NCBI RefSeq assembly: GCF_008642355.1
Contig: NZ_CP029193.1
Location: 5,790,001 to 5,854,000 of the forward strand
Reading direction: 5' to 3'
DNA: 64,000 nt
Source of the DNA: Streptomyces venezuelae
GTDB lineage: Bacteria > Actinomycetota > Actinomycetes > Streptomycetales > Streptomycetaceae
Shown: one piece after another, positions 16,586 through 25,961 of the stretch
How the letters are laid out: each line of letters begins with the position of its first letter
How positions within the stretch are numbered: position 1 is the first letter of the stretch
Translations under genes and position numbers: made by a program
The notes under the pieces: generated by a model
What the model was told of the DNA's origin: nothing
The model's database searches: none
What the model saw: only the letters and a program-made list of their open reading frames with translations

Positions 16586-18781
16586 GTCGCACTCCTCCGC
16601 GAGGAGCGCCAGCGTGCCGTCCGGGTCCGGGCGTTCGCGTACCGCGGCAGCCAGAACCCGGGCCCGGCTCGCCGCCTCCTCGCGGTGGCCGAGGACGAAC
16701 TCCAGGCGAGCGGCGAGAAGTTCCGTGGGATGCAGGTCGGCGAGGCCCGGTCCGCCGCACGTGCGCAGGGCCTCGATCGCCCGTTCCGTGTGGGCCAGCG
16801 CGGTCTCGAAGGCGCGTACGTTGGCCGCGTACTGCTCGGGCGTGCCCCACTCGGCCAGTGGTGGACCGTCGGCGTGTTCCATGGCCAGGCGGGCCAACTG
16901 GGTGTGCGTGCGGCCCAGTTCGACGTACAGCTCCGTGCGTTCCGGGTCCTGGTCCGCCTCCTCGGCGTGGCGCCGGTTCGTGTGCAGGGCCTCCGTCATG
17001 GCCGTGTCGGCGGCGGCAGGCCCGTGCGCGGCCAGGGTCTCCCACGCCCGCGCCCGCTCCGCGCGGACCAGGGCGCCGTGTTCGCCGAGTGCGCGCCACA
17101 GTTCCTCGGCCCGCGCGTAGGCCCGGCACGCCTCCGCCGGCTGCCCGGCCAGGCTCAGCGCCTGCGCCGCCTGCTGCGTCAGGGACGCCTCCTCGTGCCG
17201 TCCCTCGGGCGAGGCGCGGACGAGGGCGGCGGCCTGCGCGAACTGGGCCGCCGCCGGAGCCGGTCGGTGGGTTCGGAGGTAACTTCGGGCCAGCCACGTG
17301 TGCGCCTGGGCGCGGGAGTCCGGATCGTGGGTCTCTTCGAGGCCGGGCAGTACGGACTCCAGGACCGCCACGGCCTCGTCGTGACGGCCCGCCGCGCAGT
17401 GCAGCCCGCCGAGCCGCAGCCGGGCAGCCGCGCTGACCTGCGGGCTTCCTCCGGGGAGCCCCGCGAGGTACGCGGCGTCGGTCAGGAGCCGTTGCGCCCG
17501 CGGGTCCGTTCCGTCACCGGACGCGGCCATGGACCGCGCGAGAGTCAGGGACAGCCGGGCCCGATCCAGCGGGGACAGCGACGAAGCGGGTCCGGGGGTG
17601 CCGAGGTGGGGTGCCGCGGGGGGCGGCTCGGTGGTCAGGGGCAGGGCCGCCCGCAGCGGTTCCGCCGCCATGCGGGACCGTACGCCGTCCGAGACGGTGG
17701 TCGTACCGTTGCGACGGTCGAAGCGTGCCGCCAGGTCGAGCGCCGCCTCCCTCGCGTGGTCCAGGAGCGTCGCCACCGTCCACGCGCCACCCGGCGGCCC
17801 CGGCACCGGCCGCTGTGCGTGGCCCGTCTCCACCGCGCGGCGCAACAGCAGTGCCACGCCGCCCAGCCACTCCAGACGGTCGAGCGGGTCGCCCGTGTCG
17901 GCCCAGCGCCTGCTCTGTTCGGCGACGATCCGCAGGCCGCGCGGCTCGTTGCCGGTGAGCGCGCAGAACTCGACGTGCAGTGCGACGACGGGGCCGAACG
18001 CCTCGTCGGCGCGGACCATCCCGTAGCCGCGCAGATGATGATCGCGGGCCCGGTCCGTGCGGCCCGTGCGCACGAGGGGCAGCAGCGACCGGGCGAGGGT
18101 CTCGTGCGGCTCGCGGTGGCAGCTGTGGGTGCAGTTCAGGACCGGCTCCCATCCGTCGAGGGCCGCCCGGTCGTCGCCCAGGTCCAGCTGCCGCAGGCCC
18201 TCCGTCGCGTACTCGCAGGCCAGGCAGTCGGCCATGTCGTCCCGCGCCGCCGCCGTCCACGCGGAGTACGCACGGGTGGCGCGGGCCGCGTCGCCCAGGT
18301 GCCGTGCCAGTCTGAACTCGGCGCCGTGCACGGCTCGTTCGGAGTACCCGGCCTTGCGGTAGCGGCGTCGCATCCGGGCCAGCCACACCTCGGCCTCGGT
18401 GAGCGTGACGTCGGGCTGCTGCCGCGCGTCCGTCACCACCCACTTGAACATCCAGTGCAGCCGCCGGACGTCGTCCTCCCGGAAGTCCGCCGGGTTCTCG
18501 TCGAACATGCGCAGCAGCCGCCGGAACGGCACGAACGTCCGTGCGCACTCGCCGCCGAAGCTGTACGAGTGGACCAGGAGCGTCAGCGCCGCCACGAGCA
18601 GCGGGCGGTCACCGGTGGCGGCTGCCTCGTCGGCGAGTTCCTCGGCGCGGGCGGTGCGCACCCTGCCGTACGGCTCGGCGTCCAGTCGGCGGACGGCGCC
18701 GAGGAGCTCGTGGTGTGCGTGGCGCCCGTCGCCGGCACCGGCGCGGGCGTGGAGGTTCCTGATCGCGCCCTGCGGGCCCAT
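16547..18781 (-). CDS. Large helical-repeat (TPR-like) protein of unknown function
   Basis: A 744-residue, almost wholly alpha-helical, Ala/Arg/Leu-rich protein with repeated helix pairs such as AAARLRLGGLHCAAGRHDEA and AQAHTWLARSYLRTHRPAPA, characteristic of TPR arrays. There is no signal peptide, membrane segment, P-loop or HTH. A central segment about 140-230 contains several Cys/His (ADCLACEY, NCTHSCHR) that might bind metal. ATG at 18781 has AGGA with a 7 nt spacer. The stop lies inside the 3' end of the LAL gene (39 bp convergent overlap). It resembles the C-terminal helical half of LAL/AfsR-like regulators without their DNA-binding domain; that is inference. Confidence 0.8.
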   Translation of the reverse strand: MGPQGAIRNLHARAGAGDGRHAHHELLGAVRRLDAEPYGRVRTARAEELADEAAATGDRPLLVAALTLLVHSYSFGGECARTFVPFRRLLRMFDENPADFREDDVRRLHWMFKWVVTDARQQPDVTLTEAEVWLARMRRRYRKAGYSERAVHGAEFRLARHLGDAARATRAYSAWTAAARDDMADCLACEYATEGLRQLDLGDDRAALDGWEPVLNCTHSCHREPHETLARSLLPLVRTGRTDRARDHHLRGYGMVRADEAFGPVVALHVEFCALTGNEPRGLRIVAEQSRRWADTGDPLDRLEWLGGVALLLRRAVETGHAQRPVPGPPGGAWTVATLLDHAREAALDLAARFDRRNGTTTVSDGVRSRMAAEPLRAALPLTTEPPPAAPHLGTPGPASSLSPLDRARLSLTLARSMAASGDGTDPRAQRLLTDAAYLAGLPGGSPQVSAAARLRLGGLHCAAGRHDEAVAVLESVLPGLEETHDPDSRAQAHTWLARSYLRTHRPAPAAAQFAQAAALVRASPEGRHEEASLTQQAAQALSLAGQPAEACRAYARAEELWRALGEHGALVRAERARAWETLAAHGPAAADTAMTEALHTNRRHAEEADQDPERTELYVELGRTHTQLARLAMEHADGPPLAEWGTPEQYAANVRAFETALAHTERAIEALRTCGGPGLADLHPTELLAARLEFVLGHREEAASRARVLAAAVRERPDPDGTLALLAEECDLIAGPGRAPRHQ

Positions 18782-18921
18782 GTGCGTTCCTAGTTCGGAC
18801 GGTCCGGGGCGGGGGCGGATCGCGGCACGCTCCCCCTGGATGCGCAGAGTCTCAGGACACGGTCGGCCCCGGCATCCGTAGAATTACGCAACCGGGTACG
18901 CAAATCGGCCGCCGACCGAGG

Positions 18922-19542
18922 TCACCCGTACGGCGAGCGCCCCGCCGGACTGTCCCCCATAAAGCGCTGACCTGCGGCGATCTCGTCGCCTACCGTCCAC
19001 CAGACGGTCTCGTCGTCCCGGAACGGGAGCGGGTCGACGCGGCCCGTCTCCTCGCGGACGCGCTCGACCTCGCGCTCCAGCCGCGCGAAGCCGGCCTCCT
19101 CGCCGTCGTCGCCGAAGACGAACTCGTCCAGCAGGCGCTGGAACCGGAGAGCGACGTGCACGAGGGAGGAGACGTCCGTGTGGAGTCCCCGCGCGCTCTC
19201 CTCGTCGGGGGCGAAGGCGTACACCTTGCCGGACGCGGGGTCGAGGGCGAGGTGCGCGCTGAGCAGCCAGCCGATGACGGGCCACCCGCCCGCGCCCTCC
19301 GTCGCCCCCTCCAGCCCCTCGAAGTCCTCGACGTCGACGATGTCCCGGACGAGCGGCAGCAGCTTGGAGTCCTCGTCCGGCTCCCGCAGGTGCAGGGTCC
19401 CGGTGGGCACGCCCACCGTCTGGAGGAGCCGGGCACCCGGCGTGTCCGCGGCGGAGGCGGGGAACGCGGACACGGGCAGCGTCGCGAGCCGGTCCTCGCC
19501 GAAGACGCGGCTGACCGCGGAGCGGCTGACGTCGAAAAGCAC
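18922..19542 (-). CDS. SUKH-4-like protein (nucleic-acid toxin immunity fold)
   Basis: About 206 residues, resembling the SUKH-4 immunity family: VLFDVSRSAVSRVFGED, LLQTVGVPTG, WPVIGWLLSAHLALDP, then a C-terminal helix with SSLVHVALRFQRLLDEFVF. SUKH proteins bind and neutralise polymorphic toxins, but many actinomycete members stand alone, and no toxin gene is near. It begins 14 nt after the sdaA stop and should be the last gene of the gcvT-gcvH-glyA-sdaA region's transcript or of an sdaA mini-operon. GTG 19542 is chosen; an earlier GTG at 19563 overlaps the sdaA stop and is also possible. No strong ribosome site helps decide. Confidence 0.75.
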   Translation of the reverse strand: MLFDVSRSAVSRVFGEDRLATLPVSAFPASAADTPGARLLQTVGVPTGTLHLREPDEDSKLLPLVRDIVDVEDFEGLEGATEGAGGWPVIGWLLSAHLALDPASGKVYAFAPDEESARGLHTDVSSLVHVALRFQRLLDEFVFGDDGEEAGFARLEREVERVREETGRVDPLPFRDDETVWWTVGDEIAAGQRFMGDSPAGRSPYG

Positions 19543-19556
19543 TGCCGGGACTCGAT

Positions 19557-20927
19557 TCAGCACTCGATGATGTTCACCGCGAGCCCGCCCCGCGCGGTCT
19601 CCTTGTACTTCACGCTCATGTCGGCCCCCGTCTCCTTCATCGTCTTGATGACCTTGTCGAGGGACACCTTGTGGGAGCCGTCGCCGCGCATCGCCATCTT
19701 CGCGGCCGTGACGGCCTTGACCGCCGCCATGCCGTTGCGCTCGATGCACGGGATCTGAACGAGGCCGCCGACCGGGTCGCAGGTCAGGCCCAGGTTGTGC
19801 TCCATGCCGATCTCCGCGGCGTTCTCGACCTTGGACGGGGAGCCGCCCATGACCTCGGCGAGCGCGCCCGCCGCCATCGAGCAGGCGGAGCCGACCTCGC
19901 CCTGGCAGCCGACCTCGGCGCCGGAGATCGAGGCGTTCTCCTTGAAGAGCATGCCGATCGCGCCGGCCGCGAGCAGGAAGCGGACCACGCCGTCCTCGTC
20001 GGCGCCGGGCACGAAGTTCATGTAGTAGTGCAGGACGGCCGGGATGATGCCCGCCGCGCCGTTCGTGGGCGCGGTGACCACACGGCCGCCCGCGGCGTTC
20101 TCCTCGTTCACCGCCATCGCGTAGAGCGTGATCCACTCCATGGCGCGGGCCTGCGGCTCGCCCTCGGCGCGCAGCTGCCTGGCCGAGTTCGCGGCGCGGC
20201 GGCGCACCTTGAGGCCGCCCGGCAGGATGCCCTCGCGGGTCATGCCGCGCGAGACGCAGGACTGCATGACGCCCCAGATGTCGAGCAGACCCGCGCGGAT
20301 CTCCTCCTCGGTGCGCCAGGCCTTCTCGTTCTCCAGCATCAGCGCGGAGATGGACAGGCCCGTCTCCTCCGTGAGGCGGAGCAGCTCGTCGCCGGTGCGG
20401 AAGGGGTGCCGCAGGACGGTGTCGTCCGGCACGATCGGGTTCTCCCCGGCCACGGCGTCTTCGTCCACCACGAAACCGCCGCCCACGGAGTAGTACGTCT
20501 TCTCCAGGACGAGGGCGCCGTCACGGTCGTACGCGAAGATCGTCATGCCGTTGGCGTGGTACGGCAGGGCCTTGCGGCGGTGCAGGATCAGGTCCTCGTC
20601 GAAATCGAAGTCGATCTCGTGCATGCCGAGGAGGTTGATGCGTCCGCCGCTCTTGATCTCCTCGACGCGGTCGTCGGCGCTCTCCACGTTCACCGTGCGG
20701 GGCGACTCGCCCTCCAGGCCGAGCAGGACGGCCTTGGGGGTGCCGTGCCCGTGGCCGGTCGCGCCGAGCGAGCCGTACAGCTCCGCCCGTATCGCCGTCG
20801 TGTGGGCCATCAGGCCCTCGTTCTTGAGGCGGCTCGCGAACATGCGGGCCGCGCGCATGGGACCGACCGTGTGGGAGCTGGACGGGCCGATGCCGATCGA
20901 GAACAGGTCGAAGACCGAGATGGCCAC
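19557..20927 (-). CDS. sdaA: L-serine dehydratase (Fe-S dependent)
   Basis: A 456-residue L-serine ammonia-lyase, single-chain type, converting serine to pyruvate and ammonia in the cytoplasm. The N-terminal beta domain starts [20 protein letters not shown]. The alpha domain carries the iron-sulfur cysteines in [22 protein letters not shown] and IPCIERN, and [13 protein letters not shown]. The GTG at 20927 has GGAG with a 5 nt spacer; the open frame upstream to 21095 is in repeat-rich promoter DNA. It follows glyA on the same strand but a hairpin and repeated TTCGTAC boxes lie between, so it probably has its own regulated promoter. Together with the glycine cleavage genes it drains glycine through serine to pyruvate. 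Confidence 0.95.
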   Translation of the reverse strand: MAISVFDLFSIGIGPSSSHTVGPMRAARMFASRLKNEGLMAHTTAIRAELYGSLGATGHGHGTPKAVLLGLEGESPRTVNVESADDRVEEIKSGGRINLLGMHEIDFDFDEDLILHRRKALPYHANGMTIFAYDRDGALVLEKTYYSVGGGFVVDEDAVAGENPIVPDDTVLRHPFRTGDELLRLTEETGLSISALMLENEKAWRTEEEIRAGLLDIWGVMQSCVSRGMTREGILPGGLKVRRRAANSARQLRAEGEPQARAMEWITLYAMAVNEENAAGGRVVTAPTNGAAGIIPAVLHYYMNFVPGADEDGVVRFLLAAGAIGMLFKENASISGAEVGCQGEVGSACSMAAGALAEVMGGSPSKVENAAEIGMEHNLGLTCDPVGGLVQIPCIERNGMAAVKAVTAAKMAMRGDGSHKVSLDKVIKTMKETGADMSVKYKETARGGLAVNIIEC

Positions 20928-21020
20928 GGAAACTCCAAGGGTGGTTGGTAGACGCCGTTGTCTGCCGGGGTGATGCAGAAGTACAAGGCGGTGCGGGAAC
21001 GACGATCGCGGTACGTGGTG

Positions 21021-21060
21021 CGGGGCACCTCGCTCACTTTCCAGTGTGCGGGGTGCCCCG
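21021..21060 (-). terminator. Hairpin after glyA
   Basis: CGGGGCACC at 21021-21029 pairs with GGTGCCCCG at 21052-21060, with a weaker inner CAC/GTG pairing. It lies about 50 nt past the glyA stop on the minus strand and before sdaA. It may end the glyA transcript or act as an attenuator within a longer operon. Confidence 0.55.
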
Positions 21061-21063
21061 ACG

Positions 21064-21107
21064 TTTCGTACGTACGCACAACAGCGTACGAACAAAAGGG
21101 TACGAAA
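21064..21107. promoter_or_regulatory. Nested TTCGTAC inverted and direct repeats upstream of sdaA
   Basis: Outer arms TTTCGTAC (21064-21071) and GTACGAAA (21100-21107) enclose GTACGC (72-77) and GCGTACGAAC (84-93). So three GTACGAA-type boxes occur in 44 bp, starting immediately after the glyA stop codon. This could be an operator for sdaA (transcribed leftward) or part of the glyA 3' hairpin. The repeated half-site favours a protein-binding site. No regulator can be named. Confidence 0.45.
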
Positions 21108-22370
21108 TTACTTCAGGCCGGGGTACAGGGGGTGCTTGTCGGCCAGAGCGGTCACGCGGGTCTTGAGGGACGCCGCGTCGAAGCCAGGCTTGAGGGCCTC
21201 GGCGATGATGTCGGCGACCTCGCGGAAGTCCTCCTCGCCGAAGCCACGCGTGGCCAGCGCCGGCGTACCGATCCGCAGGCCCGAGGTGACCATCGGGGGG
21301 CGCGGGTCGTTCGGGACGGCGTTGCGGTTGACCGTGATGCCGACCTCGTGGAGGCGGTCCTCGGCCTGCTGGCCGTCCAGCTCGGAGTTGCGCAGGTCCA
21401 CCAGGACCAGGTGCACGTCCGTGCCGCCCGACAGGACGTCGACGCCGACGGCCTTCGCGTCGTCCTGCACCAGGCGCTCGGCCAGGATGCGGGCGCCGTC
21501 CAGGGTGCGCTGCTGGCGCTCCTTGAAGTCGTCGGAGGCGGCGACCTTGAAGGAGACGGCCTTGGCCGCGATGACGTGCTCCAGCGGGCCGCCCTGGAAG
21601 CCGGGGAAGACCGCGGAGTTCAGCTTCTTCGCGAACTCCTTGCTGCGGGCCAGGATGATGCCGCCGCGCGGGCCGCCGAGCGTCTTGTGCGTGGTGGAGG
21701 TCACCACGTCCGCGTAGGGCACCGGGTTCGGGTGCAGGCCCGCGGCGACGAGACCGGCGAAGTGCGCCATGTCGACCCACAGGTACGCGCCGACCTCGTC
21801 GGCGATCCGGCGGAACTCCGCGAAGTCCAGGTGGCGCGGGTAGGCCGACCAGCCCGCGATGATCACCTTCGGGTTGTTCTCCTTGGCGAGGCGCTCGACC
21901 TCGGCCATGTCGACCAGACCGGCCTCGTCGACGTGGTAGGGGACCACGTTGAACTGCTTGCCGGAGAAGTTCAGGCGCATGCCGTGCGTGAGGTGCCCGC
22001 CGTGCGCCAGGTCGAGACCGAGGATCGTGTCGCCGGGCTGGGCGATCGCGAAGAGGGCGGCCTGGTTGGCGGAGGCGCCGGAGTGCGGCTGCACGTTCGC
22101 GTACTCGGCGCCGAACAGGTCCTTGACCCGGTCGATCGCGATCTGCTCGGCGACGTCGACGTGCTCGCAGCCGCCGTAGTAGCGGCGGCCGGGGTAGCCC
22201 TCGGCGTACTTGTTGGTCAGGACCGAGCCCTGGGCCTCCATGACCGCGACCGGAGCGAAGTTCTCCGAGGCGATCATTTCCAGGGTCGACTGCTGGCGGT
22301 GGACCTCGGCGTCGACGGCGGCGGCGACGTCCGGGTCCAGCTCGTGGAGGGGGGTGTTCAGAAGCGACAT
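21108..22370 (-). CDS. glyA: Serine hydroxymethyltransferase
   Basis: A 420-residue PLP enzyme interconverting serine and glycine with tetrahydrofolate. [30 protein letters not shown] and the PLP-lysine motif [12 protein letters not shown] (K229) are all intact, as is the C-terminal [17 protein letters not shown] at 22370 with AGGGAT 7 nt upstream is preferred over longer in-frame starts, which have no homology. It follows gcvH by 23 bp, so it is co-transcribed with the glycine cleavage genes under the glycine riboswitch. Its methylene-folate use links with GcvT: two glycine yield one serine. Confidence 0.97.
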   Translation of the reverse strand: MSLLNTPLHELDPDVAAAVDAEVHRQQSTLEMIASENFAPVAVMEAQGSVLTNKYAEGYPGRRYYGGCEHVDVAEQIAIDRVKDLFGAEYANVQPHSGASANQAALFAIAQPGDTILGLDLAHGGHLTHGMRLNFSGKQFNVVPYHVDEAGLVDMAEVERLAKENNPKVIIAGWSAYPRHLDFAEFRRIADEVGAYLWVDMAHFAGLVAAGLHPNPVPYADVVTSTTHKTLGGPRGGIILARSKEFAKKLNSAVFPGFQGGPLEHVIAAKAVSFKVAASDDFKERQQRTLDGARILAERLVQDDAKAVGVDVLSGGTDVHLVLVDLRNSELDGQQAEDRLHEVGITVNRNAVPNDPRPPMVTSGLRIGTPALATRGFGEEDFREVADIIAEALKPGFDAASLKTRVTALADKHPLYPGLK

Positions 22371-22393
22371 CACACGATCCCTATCGGTATGGG

Positions 22394-22771
22394 TCAGCCG
22401 GCGGTGAATGCGGTGTACTCGTCGGCGGACATCAGGTCGTCCGGCTCGCCCGAGATACGAACCTTGAACAGCCAACCGCCCTCGAACGGGGCGGAGTTGA
22501 CCAGCGACGGGTCGTCCACGACGTCCTGGTTGGCGGCGACGACCTCGCCGGTCACCGGGGCGTAGAGGTCGCTGACCGACTTGGTCGACTCCAGCTCGCC
22601 GCAGGACTCGCCCGCGGTCACCGTGTCACCGACCTCGGGGAGCTGGGCGAAGACGACGTCACCGAGCGCGTTGGCCGCGTGCTCGGTGATGCCGACGGTC
22701 GCCACGCCGTCCTCGGTGGCCGACAGCCACTCGTGCTCCTTGCTGTAGCGAAGCTGCTGGGGGTTGCTCAT
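22394..22771 (-). CDS. gcvH: Glycine cleavage system H protein
   Basis: A 125-residue lipoyl carrier protein. The lipoylation motif [12 protein letters not shown] places the modified lysine at K64, and [19 protein letters not shown] plus GWLFKVRIS are typical. ATG at 22771 has AGGAGA with a 9 nt spacer. It shuttles the aminomethyl group from the P protein to GcvT. The P protein gene (gcvP) is not in this window and must lie elsewhere, as is usual in Streptomyces. It sits 58 bp downstream of gcvT and 23 bp upstream of glyA. Confidence 0.97.
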   Translation of the reverse strand: MSNPQQLRYSKEHEWLSATEDGVATVGITEHAANALGDVVFAQLPEVGDTVTAGESCGELESTKSVSDLYAPVTGEVVAANQDVVDDPSLVNSAPFEGGWLFKVRISGEPDDLMSADEYTAFTAG

Positions 22772-22829
22772 GACCTGAATTCTCCTGTACGCGGGTGGGT
22801 GCTGCGGAACGGGTGAGATGTGCGGGGGG

Positions 22830-23963
22830 TCACTTCTGGCGCTTGTAGAACGGCAGTGCCACGACCTCGTACGGCTCGTGGGTGCCGCGGATGTCCACGC
22901 CCACGCCCTCCGTGCCGGGAGCGGCGTGCTCCGCGTCGACGTACGCCATCGCGATCGGCTTGCCCAGCGTCGGGGACGGGGCGCCGGAGGTGACCTCGCC
23001 GATGACCTTGCCGTCCGCGACCACCGAGAAGCCCGCACGCGGGACCCGGCGGCCCTCGGCGATCAGGCCGACCAGCTTGCGCGGCGGGGCGGTCTCGGCG
23101 CGCTCGGCGGCGGCGGTGAGCGCCGCCCGGCCCACGAAGGTCTCCGACTGCGAGGTCTTCTCGAACTTCACGACCCGGCCGAGACCCGCGTCGAACGGCG
23201 TCAGCTCCGCGGTCAGCTCGTGCCCGTACAGCGGCATGCCCGCCTCCAGGCGCAGCGTGTCGCGGCAGGAGAGCCCGGCCGGGACCATGCCGACGGGCGT
23301 GCCCGCCTCCATCAGCGCGCCCCACAGCTTCTCCGCGTCACCGGGGGAGACGAACAGCTCGAAACCGTCCTCGCCCGTGTAGCCCGTGCGGGCGATCAGG
23401 GCGGAGACGCCCGCGACGGTGCCGGGCAGGCCCGCGTAGTACTTCAGGCCGTCCAGGTCCGCGTCCGTGAGGGACTTCAGGATCCCGGGGGACTCGGGGC
23501 CCTGGACGGCGAGGAGCGCGTAGGCGTCGCGGTCGTCGCGGACCTCGACGTCGAAGGTGTCGGCGCGGGCGGTGAGCGCGTCCAGGACGACCTGCGCGTT
23601 CGAGGCGTTGGCGACGACCATGTATTCGGGGGCCTCCGCCGCGCCGAGGCGGTAGACGATCAGGTCGTCCAGGATGCCGCCGTCCTCGGCGACGATCATG
23701 GTGTAGCGGGCGCGGCCGACACCGATCGAGCCGATGTTGCCGACCAGCGCGAAGTTCAGGAAGTCCGCGGCGGCGGGCCCGGTGACGGTGATCTCACCCA
23801 TGTGCGACAGGTCGAAGAGACCCGCCTTGGTGCGCACCGCGTTGTGCTCGTCGCGCTCGCTGGCGTACCGCAGCGGCATGTCCCAGCCCGCGAAGTCGGT
23901 CATGGTGGCGCCCAGCGACCGGTGCACGGCGTCGAGGGCGGTCAGACGGGGGGCAGTGCTCAT
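22830..23963 (-). CDS. gcvT: Glycine cleavage system T protein (aminomethyltransferase)
   Basis: A 377-residue folate-binding aminomethyltransferase that releases ammonia and 5,10-methylene-THF from aminomethyl-lipoyl-GcvH. The N-terminal GCV_T domain contains [20 protein letters not shown] and [13 protein letters not shown], and the C-terminal beta domain contains [13 protein letters not shown] at 23963 has GGGAG with an 8 nt spacer. First gene of the operon gcvT-gcvH-glyA and placed about 35 nt behind the tandem glycine riboswitch, which should raise expression when glycine is plentiful. Confidence 0.97.
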   Translation of the reverse strand: MSTAPRLTALDAVHRSLGATMTDFAGWDMPLRYASERDEHNAVRTKAGLFDLSHMGEITVTGPAAADFLNFALVGNIGSIGVGRARYTMIVAEDGGILDDLIVYRLGAAEAPEYMVVANASNAQVVLDALTARADTFDVEVRDDRDAYALLAVQGPESPGILKSLTDADLDGLKYYAGLPGTVAGVSALIARTGYTGEDGFELFVSPGDAEKLWGALMEAGTPVGMVPAGLSCRDTLRLEAGMPLYGHELTAELTPFDAGLGRVVKFEKTSQSETFVGRAALTAAAERAETAPPRKLVGLIAEGRRVPRAGFSVVADGKVIGEVTSGAPSPTLGKPIAMAYVDAEHAAPGTEGVGVDIRGTHEPYEVVALPFYKRQK

Positions 23964-23999
23964 GAAGGGAACTCCCAGGGCATGACGGGCGAGGTCGAT

Positions 24000-24214
24000 C
24001 CTCCCCATCTGTCATCGGAACCTGAGAGGTTCGCCGGGAGTGTCTCGTCCAGTGAGACGCCGGCTTGCACCTTGGGTGGGACCGCCGGGCGGCCCGCTTT
24101 TCAGATGTGCCTCGCCCGCGCGGTACGGGGCCTGAGAGATTCAAGGGAGGGGCTTGCTCCTTCGGCGCTCCGGGTACCCAGCACAAAAGCTCGGTTCCGG
24201 AGACTCTCCCGCGC
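24000..24214 (-). promoter_or_regulatory. Tandem glycine riboswitch (two aptamers) before gcvT
   Basis: Read on the minus strand. Aptamer 1 starts with GCGGGAGAG near 24214, carries CGCCGAAGGAGCAAGCCCC (24149-24167) and AATCTCTCAGGCCCCG (about 24127-24142), and ends with the ACATCTGAAAAG segment near 24103. Aptamer 2 carries AGGTGCAAGCCGGC (about 24062-24075), GAACCTCTCAGGTTCC (24017-24032) and GACAGATGGGGAG next to 24000. These CTCTCAGG, GGAGCAAG/GTGCAAG and ACAGA.GGG elements are the signature of the gcvT RNA. Expression platform is the short segment 23964-23999, probably acting on translation or early termination of gcvT. Confidence 0.92.
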
Positions 24215-24395
24215 GGATTCGAACGGCCTGTATGGAGTTGGCGCGCACATCATTGCACGCGACTCTGTCCAGGGGGACCCGTGCCCGGCAGCTGGTTCCG
24301 TCGTGGGTCCGTCACGGTCCCGCCGCGGGTTCCGTCACCCCGGAATGCTCTTGTGTCGCATTACCTTCTCTTTACACTTGGTGGGGAAGCAGTAC

Positions 24396-25118
24396 GTGAC
24401 AGCTATGGGGAGGCCGATCACGGTGCGCAGCAGGACCAGTCTCTACGCCACTTCCACGGGAGTGACGCTGCCCAAGGTGCTGTCCGAGGCGCTGCCCGAA
24501 CAGGCCCCCGCCCCGGCCGCGGAGAGCTGCGGCCGGCTCCCCGCCGCCGTCGTCCGCGACCTGCGTCAGCGCGCAGGCCACAGTCCGCGCCGCCTCACGT
24601 TCGCCGACGGGGACCTGGTCGTCGTCTCCGGGCTGCCCGGCGGCGGAAAATCGACCCTCATGCGCCAGGCCGTCACCGGCCCGCGCATCGACTCACAGGA
24701 CACCCGCGACCGCTGGTCCCGCCGCATGCCGCGCCTGCTGCCCTACGCGGTGTACCGCCCCCTGGTCCGCCTCGCGCACTACGCGACGCTGCGCCGCACC
24801 CTCCGCTCCGGGGCGAGCGTCGTCGTCCACGACTGCGGCACCCAGGCGTGGGTGCGCCGCTGGCTCGCCCGCGAGGCCGCCCGCCGCGGCACGGCCCTGC
24901 ACCTCCTGATGCTCGACGTCCCCGTGGACACGGCGCTGCGCGGCCAGCACGAGCGTGGCCGCGGCGTCTCCCGGTACGCGTTCGCACGCCACCGCAGGAC
25001 GGTCGGCCGGCTCGTCGCCGCCACCGAGCGCGGGGACCTGCCGCGCGGCTGCCGCTCCGCGGTGCTGCTCGACCGCGAGGCCGCGCAGGTCCTGCGGGTG
25101 ATCGCCTTCGACCGGTGA
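24396..25118 (+). CDS. P-loop ATP-binding protein (zeta-toxin/nucleotide kinase-like)
   Basis: A 240-residue protein with Walker A GLPGGGKST (79-87) soon after VVVSGL, a DSQDTRDRW segment like the acceptor-side aspartate of small-molecule kinases, and VVVHDCGTQAWVRRWL. The overall pattern fits the AAA_33/zeta-toxin-like P-loop kinase group. There is no antitoxin gene beside it, so calling it a toxin is unsupported. GTG at 24396 with GGGGAAG and a 6 nt spacer is chosen; earlier in-frame starts are within the riboswitch and have no homology. It diverges from gcvT with about 180 bp to the riboswitch. Confidence 0.82.
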   Translation: MTAMGRPITVRSRTSLYATSTGVTLPKVLSEALPEQAPAPAAESCGRLPAAVVRDLRQRAGHSPRRLTFADGDLVVVSGLPGGGKSTLMRQAVTGPRIDSQDTRDRWSRRMPRLLPYAVYRPLVRLAHYATLRRTLRSGASVVVHDCGTQAWVRRWLAREAARRGTALHLLMLDVPVDTALRGQHERGRGVSRYAFARHRRTVGRLVAATERGDLPRGCRSAVLLDREAAQVLRVIAFDR

Positions 25119-25178
25119 GCGGGCCCGGCGTTAGGGTTCGAGCCGCAGGCAGAGCGGTCGCGAGCAGGGGTTGGACAG

Positions 25179-25961
25179 ATGGACTTTCCGGCGCAGGCAC
25201 ATGCCCATCCGTACGGCGGATGGCCGGGCAACGAACTGGAGGAGGTCCTCGCGGCCTCCCTGGGCGCCCCCGCGTCGGCGGGCGCCCGCATCGTCGAGGT
25301 GCTCGGCCGCAGCCACCTGTGGATACCGCTGCCCAACGGCGGCGGCCCCGACAGCGGCACCCTGGACCTGCCGACCCTGGAGATCGAAGGACAGGCGTAT
25401 GTTCCCGTCTTCACCTCCGAGCAGCAGTTCCGCCAGGCACTCGGCGACGCGGCGGACCGGATGGGCGTCACCGTGGCGCCCGCCGTGGAGTTCGCCCGCG
25501 GCCTGCCCCCGCAGCTGGGCATCGCCCTGAACCCCGACGGCACCGTCGGCGTCCCGCTGCCCCCGCCGGCCGTCGCCGAGCTCTGCAGGGTCGGCCGCAC
25601 CGAGCTGGACGGCCCGACCACCGGCGGCCGGGTCCGCCTCTTCGAGCCGGACTGGCAGGAGGACCCCGTCGACTTCCTCGCCGCCGCGGGCCGGGAGTTC
25701 GAGGCGGCGGGCGTCGTGCTCACCGCGCGCCGCTGCCTGGCCGCCGTGGAGACGGACGACCCGACGCTCTTCGTCGGCGTGGAGCTGTCCACCTGGGAGG
25801 GCAACGCGCGCGACCTGCCGATGGAGGCACTCGGCCGGGCGCTCGGACAGGTGCCGGTCCCGTGGGCGGTCAACCTGGTCCTGCTCGACGTGGCACAGGA
25901 CCCGGTCGGCGACTGGCTGCGCGCGAAGGTGCGGCCCTTCTACCACCGGATCGCGCCTTGA
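25179..25961 (+). CDS. SseB-domain protein 1
   Basis: A 260-residue cytoplasmic protein with an SseB N-terminal domain (residues about 15-125: RIVEVLGRSHLWIPLP, YVPVFTSEQQFRQALG) and an SseB C-terminal domain (about 140-258, ending DWLRAKVRPFYHRIAP). SseB is named for altered serine sensitivity in E. coli; its biochemical role is unknown. ATG at 25179 has AGGGG 8 nt upstream. The neighbouring serine/glycine catabolic operon makes the family name suggestive but is not evidence. Its stop codon A is the first base of a 195 bp inverted-repeat element. Confidence 0.9.
   Translation: MDFPAQAHAHPYGGWPGNELEEVLAASLGAPASAGARIVEVLGRSHLWIPLPNGGGPDSGTLDLPTLEIEGQAYVPVFTSEQQFRQALGDAADRMGVTVAPAVEFARGLPPQLGIALNPDGTVGVPLPPPAVAELCRVGRTELDGPTTGGRVRLFEPDWQEDPVDFLAAAGREFEAAGVVLTARRCLAAVETDDPTLFVGVELSTWEGNARDLPMEALGRALGQVPVPWAVNLVLLDVAQDPVGDWLRAKVRPFYHRIAP

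Noticed and set aside
13619..18781. LAL regulator marking a natural-product cluster
   Set aside because: No PKS, NRPS, terpene, RiPP or tailoring genes lie within the window on either side; neighbours are core metabolism.
24396..25118. Toxin-antitoxin system with a zeta-like toxin
   Set aside because: The P-loop kinase similarity is loose and no small antitoxin gene is adjacent; SseB genes are not antitoxins.
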